Origin: CAYVUM01 sp964619055
GTDB taxonomy: Bacteria > Pseudomonadota > Alphaproteobacteria > Rhodospirillales > Defluviicoccaceae
Assembly: GCA_964619055.1 (NCBI GenBank)
Contig: CAZUDB010000060.1
Location: 1 to 19,426, forward strand
Reading direction: 5' to 3'
Length of the DNA stretch: 19,426 bases
Shown here piece after piece: positions 15,228 to 19,426 of this stretch (position 1 is its first letter; each line of letters begins with the position of its first letter). Both the position numbers and the translations under genes were made by a program. The notes beneath the pieces are model-generated. The model did not search any database. It saw only the letters and a program-made list of their open reading frames with translations, and had not been told where the DNA came from.

Positions 15228-15410
15228 GGCGGCGTGAGTCCTCCTGGCGTGGCATGGGAATCCATCCGGTCTGCATACTGCAACCAGATCCGGGCGTGCA
15301 ATGTGGCGACGGAACCACGGGTGACCGAGCGGCAACTTAGACCCTGGAGTCGATGGCGGGAGCGGGTTAAGGATGGGCGTCGGGCCGAGGTGAGAAGGAG
15401 GTCCACGACC

Positions 15411-15722
15411 ATGACCATGCGCAGCGGCTTTGTCCCGTTCGGTGTCCTTGTCGTCAGCGCCAGCTTGGCGCTGATCGCGTTCGTGTCGACCTCGGCCCAG
15501 GGCCTTGACCCCGCCGAAAAGCCGATCCCGTTGCCATCCGTGGAGAGCCAACCGCCCCTTCAGGATGGCCCCCTGTCGGCAAGCCCGCCCGACCCGGATC
15601 CAGATCCGCCGCTCGGGAGGGTTGGCGATTTTGAGATCCGCTCCAATCCCAACGCGCCGCAAGAAGCCGATGCGATCATGGACAACATGGGCAACACCGG
15701 TCCCAGTCTCCGCGCTGATTGA
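15411..15722 (+). CDS. Small exported proline-rich protein, unknown function
   Basis: 103 residues. The start is set by a strong ribosome binding site, AGAAGGAGG, 10 nt before the ATG at 15411 (a second ATG is two codons on). The N-terminus is a clear signal peptide (MTMRSGFVPFGVLVVSASLALIAF) with a likely cleavage after SAQG or nearby. The mature part is acidic and proline-rich, with a DPDPDPP stretch and the end MDNMGNTGPSLRAD. I know no family for it. It may be periplasmic or surface linked, and is transcribed toward the DUF4239-like gene 133 nt downstream. Confidence 0.6.
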   Translation: MTMRSGFVPFGVLVVSASLALIAFVSTSAQGLDPAEKPIPLPSVESQPPLQDGPLSASPPDPDPDPPLGRVGDFEIRSNPNAPQEADAIMDNMGNTGPSLRAD

Positions 15723-15855
15723 CTTTGCCGCAGCCGGGACGGAAGCGGGCATCCGCGGCGTGATCGAGCGCGCCCCGGTCGCCGTCATATCGGAGCGTCT
15801 CCCCGATCCGGAGGTCTGTCCGTTTCGTCGTCAATCCTGTTGAGGCGGGGGGTCG

Positions 15856-16635
15856 ATGCCGGTGACCTTGGGAGCGTACGATCAATACTACCTCGCGGTC
15901 GCGGTGCTTGTCGGCACTTACGCCGCCGCACTCGCCGTCATCTGGGTCGCGCAGCGGTCCCGTTTCTCAGAATTCATCGGATCGTTCCGCGGTGTCGCCG
16001 AGAACTTCGCCACGGTTATCAACGTGATTTTCGCCTTGAACCTTGCGTTCATTGCCAACGACACGTGGAGTGCTCACGAGCGCGCCCTGGACGCTGTCTA
16101 TCTGGAGGCCGGCCATTTGCAGAACGTTGTCGATCTCGCGGTCCATCTCCCCGACGGCCCGCGCGCCAAGGTCGAGGCCGCCGTCACGTCCTATGCCCGA
16201 TTGACCGTTGAGACGGAATGGCCGCTGCTGGGCCGCCGGGAGAGCAGCGCGGCCGTCTCCAGGCAGCTTGACACGCTGCTCGCGCTGCTGTCGGGGGCGA
16301 GCGTAACGGCGAGCGCATCCGACAACACCCAGGCGGAGATGCTGCGCCAGGCGATTGCCGTCCGCAGCACGCGCGACCGCCGCATCGCGCTCAGCCAAAA
16401 CCACGTCAATCCGCTGAAATGGCTCGGCATGGCGTTTCTTGGGGCCGTCACGATTGTGGCGATCGCCATCGTGCACATCGACCATGCGCGGGCGCAGGTG
16501 CTGACCATTCTGCTGTTCGCGACGGCCGCGGCGCCAACGGCGGCCATCATCCTGATCCACGGCAACCCGTTCCAAGCCCCCATGGCCGTCTCACCCGCGC
16601 CGATCGCGGCGATCATCAACACCGGCGACGCCTGA
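15856..16635 (+). CDS. DUF4239-like (bestrophin-like) membrane protein
   Basis: 259 residues with a purine-rich ribosome binding site (GAGGCGGGGGG) before the ATG. Two hydrophobic helices at the N-terminus (YYLAVAVLVGTYAAALAVIW, and FATVINVIFALNLAFIAND) and two near the C-terminus (WLGMAFLGAVTIVAIAIVHI, and LTILLFATAAAPTAAIILI) surround a soluble helical middle. The middle has EAGHLQNVVDLAVHLPD and VTSYARLTVETEWPLL, a pattern typical of DUF4239, whose members resemble bestrophin-type channels. Function in bacteria is unknown. It lies among exported proteins of unknown role, with the TPR gene 29 nt downstream, suggesting a common transcript. Confidence 0.72.
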   Translation: MPVTLGAYDQYYLAVAVLVGTYAAALAVIWVAQRSRFSEFIGSFRGVAENFATVINVIFALNLAFIANDTWSAHERALDAVYLEAGHLQNVVDLAVHLPDGPRAKVEAAVTSYARLTVETEWPLLGRRESSAAVSRQLDTLLALLSGASVTASASDNTQAEMLRQAIAVRSTRDRRIALSQNHVNPLKWLGMAFLGAVTIVAIAIVHIDHARAQVLTILLFATAAAPTAAIILIHGNPFQAPMAVSPAPIAAIINTGDA

Positions 16636-16664
16636 GGGGCGCTCACTCCGGATGGAGGTTCGCA

Positions 16665-17186
16665 ATGCTCGATCGTTTCACCCGATATGCCGGCGCCCTG
16701 TTGGTCGCCGCGACCCTGAGTCTGGGCCCAACCGCCGGCTGGACCATGGGCGGCAGCGACGACGAATGGTCGCCGTCGGACGACGACGCCACCGCAAGCG
16801 GGTCCGGCGATTACGAGCGGGGCGTCGCGGAAGCCAACAAGGGCAACTACGCCGCCGCCATCACGGCCTTCAAGACGGTGACGGCCAGCGACCCGCGCAA
16901 CGCCGATGCCTTGAACATGCTGGGGTACAGCCATCGCAAGATCGGGCAATTCGATCAATCGATGGCGTACTACCGCCAGGCGCTGACCGTGGACCCAAAC
17001 CACAGGGGGGCCTTGGAGTACCAGGGTGAACTGTTCCTGCAGCTGGGCGACCCGGCGATGGCGAAGCGCAACCTAACGCGCCTCGACCGCCTGTGCCCCC
17101 GCGGCTGCCCCGAACAGGCGGACCTGAAGGCCGCGATCGACGCGCACCACGCGGGACGCGAGCCCGAAGAGACCAAGACCTGGTGA
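16665..17186 (+). CDS. Exported TPR-repeat protein
   Basis: 173 residues. A GGAGG sits 6 nt before the ATG. The N-terminus is a signal peptide (MLDRFTRYAGALLVAATLSLGPTAG), followed by an acidic Ser/Asp linker (about 30-48). At least two tetratricopeptide repeats follow: YERGVAEANKGNYAAAITAF with ITAFKTVTASDPRNADALN, and LGYSHRKIGQFDQSMAYYRQAL with DPNHRGALE. A third, partial repeat has ELFLQLGDPAMAKRNL. A short segment with two cysteines (LCPRGCPEQ) lies near the end and could form a disulfide in the periplasm. TPR proteins are scaffolds; the partner is unknown, though neighbouring envelope genes are candidates. Confidence 0.83.
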   Translation: MLDRFTRYAGALLVAATLSLGPTAGWTMGGSDDEWSPSDDDATASGSGDYERGVAEANKGNYAAAITAFKTVTASDPRNADALNMLGYSHRKIGQFDQSMAYYRQALTVDPNHRGALEYQGELFLQLGDPAMAKRNLTRLDRLCPRGCPEQADLKAAIDAHHAGREPEETKTW

Positions 17187-17206
17187 CCGATCCAGGCCGG
17201 AGAGCG

Positions 17207-17222
17207 TTACGGACAGCCGTAA
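17207..17222 (+). terminator. Small hairpin after the TPR gene
   Basis: TTACGG / CCGTAA, a 6-bp stem with a 4-nt loop, 20 nt past the stop codon. No clear U run follows. It sits close to the change from GC-rich to AT-rich sequence. Weak support as a terminator. Confidence 0.35.
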
Positions 17223-17283
17223 GCTCATGTCCCGTCGGGCTTATTTGAAAGGCCACTGAGAGGAGATCTTTAGGCCATCCCAT

Positions 17284-17316
17284 AAAAAGAAAATCTAGGG
17301 TCTATCCTTATATAGA
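17284..17316 (-). terminator. Possible weak terminator after the PIN/GNAT gene
   Basis: The minus strand has TCTAT (17316-17312), a 6-nt loop, ATAGA (17305-17301), then after seven bases the T-rich TTTTCTTTTT. The stem is only 5 bp and overlaps the stop codon at 17308-17310, so this is tentative. Confidence 0.3.
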
Positions 17317-18864
17317 GAAACCCAAATTGAATTTTTTCTTTAACATCTGGTACTTTTTTTCTGATATTTCCGTGATAGATTGCGGCGGGCGGCCAGTAAA
17401 AACGTTATTATTCGTTAGATATGACAAAGAAACTGCCGGCTCTGAGTGACCGACCAGGAGAAATTCGATCACTTTTACTGGTGCCTTTGATTCTTTTTGA
17501 ATTTCTTCTAGTTCCTTTACAGAAAATACGGAGCGTTTTGCAGTAACAGCGACTAACTCTTCAAGTTTATTTACAGTCAACATTCTTTCGACAACCCCTA
17601 TTGTTGTTATGCTCTGTGACGCTGCCATAGACTCATCTTTTGACAGATAGAAAAGCAATATCCCACCTGCCTGAAGCTCTTTTATGGGTGCTCTACATAC
17701 GTATACTTTTCGTATCGTGTTTCCTGGCGTCCTTTCTTGCTTTAACACTGAGAATTTTTCACCGTCGTACTCAGCAATTTCAAGAATTGGTAGCGATACC
17801 AATTTTGAAATTTCTGGAAATAGCCTCCTAAAATATATGCCTCTAATTGGAATAATATACTTTTTTACTTTCTCTCCGTCGTAGAAGCGCGGCCAAGCTC
17901 GGCGACTTTCTCTGAGCGCACTATCTTTTCCATCAATATATAAAGGGTTATGAACAATCTGTTTTTCTAGTATAACTTCCTCATTATCCTGGGTTTTTGT
18001 ATGTTCAAAGCCGTAGCATTTTAAAAGATTAATTAGTCTCAGATGCTTTGGAAAAATCGTTAAGTATACAACATCATATTGGTTAATTTGAGCATGCCAT
18101 AGGCTTTTTTTGAGCAAATGCTCACCAAATTTTTCTACTTGATACTGAGCATTCATCTTGAATGTACACAATTTTAGTATTTTGTTTCCAGGGTTTTCTA
18201 TATTTGATTCGCTCGCGGTTTCATCTTTTATTATAACTAGTCCTGCTGACGCTCCATCAATAATTACTTTCCAGCAAGATCTATGTTCTCTAGAGCATTT
18301 CTCGAGCCAATTTTCAAATCCATCATAATTTTGTTTTAAATCATCGAAAATAGGGTCGCTTGGATCTAAAGTATATGCACTTTCCTCTACAATATGGGGC
18401 AAATGTACAGATTTTGGCTCAAATGTTTGAGCCAGCCAAGCGAGCGCATCCTCTAGTAAAAAAACCCGCGCTGCGAGATAAAGCCGGCGCGCCCTTCTTA
18501 TTAACCTTATATCAAAAGTAACTAAGAAATCAGCAGCGCCCCTTTCGAGGCAAAACAATAATCTAGCGTCACAAATATCGTTTTCACTGTTTAAAGGTCC
18601 ATATTTTTCACTCAATTCTACTCGATCAGGATAGCTTATGCCAGAAATTTTCTCAAACTTAGAAACTTTGCTTAAAACAATAGCTTGTCTTCGTGGATAT
18701 GGATCCCTTGCGAGATCGTCTAAAATAGGACTATCGACAAAAATTCTTACGCCAAACTCACTGCACTTACGTGCAAATTCGGCGAGGACTGGCTCTACTT
18801 CTTTATTATCTTCGAGGCCTATGACTATATTTGTATCGATGAGAAATTTGAATGCGCTCATCAT
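17308..18864 (-). CDS. Three-domain protein: PIN nuclease, GNAT-like acetyltransferase, PUA/EVE-like domain
   Basis: 518 residues (517 if the second ATG, 18861, is used). Residues 1-145 look like a PIN-type RNase: FLIDTNIVIGL with Asp10, DSPILDDLARD (Asp49/Asp50), NDICDARLLF (Asp99) and VTFDIRLIRRA (Asp118) fit the acidic metal site. Residues about 198-300 resemble GNAT: LKLCTFKMNAQYQVEKFGEHLLKK followed by YLTIFPKHLRLINLLKCYGFEH, though the acetyl-CoA loop is poor (VEKFGE). From about 335, FRRLFPEI leads to a C-terminal domain with GGILLFYLSKD and ITTIGVVERM (419-428), recalling PUA/EVE/ASCH modules that bind RNA or modified bases. Its start overlaps the ASCH gene by 59 nt. I infer an RNA-targeting enzyme or toxin; no experiment is known to me. 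Confidence 0.8.
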   Translation of the reverse strand: MMSAFKFLIDTNIVIGLEDNKEVEPVLAEFARKCSEFGVRIFVDSPILDDLARDPYPRRQAIVLSKVSKFEKISGISYPDRVELSEKYGPLNSENDICDARLLFCLERGAADFLVTFDIRLIRRARRLYLAARVFLLEDALAWLAQTFEPKSVHLPHIVEESAYTLDPSDPIFDDLKQNYDGFENWLEKCSREHRSCWKVIIDGASAGLVIIKDETASESNIENPGNKILKLCTFKMNAQYQVEKFGEHLLKKSLWHAQINQYDVVYLTIFPKHLRLINLLKCYGFEHTKTQDNEEVILEKQIVHNPLYIDGKDSALRESRRAWPRFYDGEKVKKYIIPIRGIYFRRLFPEISKLVSLPILEIAEYDGEKFSVLKQERTPGNTIRKVYVCRAPIKELQAGGILLFYLSKDESMAASQSITTIGVVERMLTVNKLEELVAVTAKRSVFSVKELEEIQKESKAPVKVIEFLLVGHSEPAVSLSYLTNNNVFTGRPPQSITEISEKKYQMLKKKFNLGFSI

Positions 18865-19303
18865 TTAAAAGCTCTTCAAGACGCCCATAGACGTAACAAT
18901 ACGATTGAGGAGGAGTAAAACTAAATCGTTCCCGCAATTCACTTACCGGCAAGGGTTGTTCGAAACATACGACAGCCCGTATTGACACGGCGACACCATG
19001 CGAAACACCGCTAAAATATCTCAAAAAAGCACTACGTGAAATAACGGCACTATCGCCGTGCTGCTTCCATAGCTGATCCACGTTTAAATGTTCGATATCA
19101 GCAATAAGCCCGGCTCCAATAATCGCTCGATCAGGACTAGACGCATAGATAAGGATCCGCCCTCCAATCACAGAGTTCTTTGCAAATCTCCTCCGCAATT
19201 CAACTGTTTTTTCGCCTTTTACAATTCTCCAAGCGAATGCAGGCTTGACACTTATGATCAGGTCAGATGTCCACCGAGGAATTGGTTCATGTTTTGCCTC
19301 CAT
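18806..19303 (-). CDS. ASCH-domain protein (PUA-like fold)
   Basis: 165 residues. ASCH family marks: LIISVKPAFAWRIVKGEKTVELRRRF (split near residues 15-40), RILIYASSPDRAIIGAG (49-65), the helix DQLWKQHGDSAVISRSAFLRYF, a VSIRAVVCFEQPLPVSELRE segment and TPPQSYCYVYG (130-140). ASCH domains are small PUA-like barrels linked to RNA binding, base-modified nucleoside handling or transcription coupling. The only sensible start is the ATG at 19303; there is no upstream Shine-Dalgarno on this strand. It is the first gene of the pair. Its last 59 nt overlap the next start in another frame, implying coupled translation. It may regulate, sense for or counteract the PIN/GNAT protein; this role is inference. 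Confidence 0.85.
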   Translation of the reverse strand: MEAKHEPIPRWTSDLIISVKPAFAWRIVKGEKTVELRRRFAKNSVIGGRILIYASSPDRAIIGAGLIADIEHLNVDQLWKQHGDSAVISRSAFLRYFSGVSHGVAVSIRAVVCFEQPLPVSELRERFSFTPPQSYCYVYGRLEELLNDERIQISHRYKYSHRPRR

Positions 19304-19426
19304 ACGAGGAGATTAATCGAATTAGGTGCTCTGCAACAATCTTAGCGGATATTTTTTCAACCTACAGGAAAAACGGCCCTCGCATCGCACCACGCCCCCA
19401 AAAGCTATTTAATTACAATAGATTAG

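Larger units (their letters stand above)
17240..19426. other. AT-rich segment, probably horizontally acquired, open at the right edge
   Basis: From about 17240 to the window end, base and codon use change sharply to A/T-rich codons in both reading frames, unlike everything to the left apart from the dnaA upstream region. The segment holds only the PIN/GNAT gene and the ASCH gene, both minus strand, and continues off the edge. I saw no integrase, transposase, tRNA or flanking direct repeat. It could be a genomic island edge or, less likely, another assembly joint; no homopolymer marks the left boundary. Confidence 0.65.

Noticed and set aside
14793..15410. Long plus-strand extension upstream of the small exported protein
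   Set aside because: It is antisense to the lipoprotein gene, and a strong ribosome binding site plus signal peptide mark the start at 15411.
15228..15788. N-terminal extension of the minus-strand lipoprotein frame to 15788
   Set aside because: The extension crosses the divergent exported-protein gene and would bury the obvious lipoprotein signal peptide inside the protein.
1..19426. CRISPR arrays, tRNA or rRNA genes, insertion sequences
   Set aside because: No regularly spaced repeats, no cloverleaf-type sequences and no transposase-like proteins were seen by eye on either strand.
19304..19426. Promoter for the ASCH gene
   Set aside because: A TTGAAA and a TAAGAT occur on the minus strand, but only about 10 nt apart, too close for a sigma-70 promoter. 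Nothing else in this 123-nt end could be supported.

Overview
The window looks like chromosomal DNA from a GC-rich alphaproteobacterium, probably near Rhodospirillales. The order recF-dnaN-dnaA-rpsT-enoyl-CoA hydratase-mutM | ubiE-ubiB-coaBC-dut is the block usually found beside dnaA in alphaproteobacteria. The family placement is my inference from gene order and protein flavour; no rRNA is present to test it.

Left part (1-6911, all minus strand). Replication genes run dnaA (3965-2505), dnaN (2169-1051) and the N-terminal third of recF (772-408). RecF stops making sense at a run of 16 identical bases (392-407, G on the coding strand). Beyond the run, positions 391-1 encode part of an unrelated BKACE/DUF849-type enzyme in the same frame. 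The rest of recF and the expected gyrB are absent, so this end is most likely an assembly chimera. Upstream of dnaA lie a 755-nt non-coding AT-rich stretch, rpsT with its own promoter and terminator hairpin, a crotonase-family enoyl-CoA hydratase, and mutM. The MutM zinc finger lacks its fourth cysteine.

Middle part (6992-14213, plus strand). Divergent from mutM come ubiE and ubiB (ubiquinone synthesis). They are followed by coaBC (coenzyme A synthesis), dut (dUTP removal), an Rrf2-type regulator without an Fe-S cysteine triad, cysK (cysteine synthase), an E1-like MoeB/ThiF adenylyltransferase and a DsrE-like protein. coaBC-dut-rrf2 are joined by 4- and 8-nt overlaps, and moeB-dsrE also overlap by 8 nt. 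The last four genes look like a small sulfur-handling unit: the regulator senses or partners CysK, CysK makes cysteine, and the E1-like and DsrE-like proteins could move activated sulfur.

Right-middle part (14244-17186). A minus-strand predicted lipoprotein faces a plus-strand set of envelope proteins of unknown function: a short proline-rich exported protein, a DUF4239-like membrane protein and an exported TPR protein.

Right end (about 17240-19426). Composition switches abruptly to AT-rich. Two overlapping minus-strand genes sit here: a 165-residue ASCH-domain protein, then a 517/518-residue protein combining a PIN nuclease domain, a GNAT-like acetyltransferase region and a PUA/EVE-like C-terminal domain. 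This is the best candidate for a poorly described system (toxin-antitoxin, defence or RNA-sensing module) on a horizontally acquired segment. No tRNA, rRNA, CRISPR array or recognisable transposase was seen anywhere in the window.
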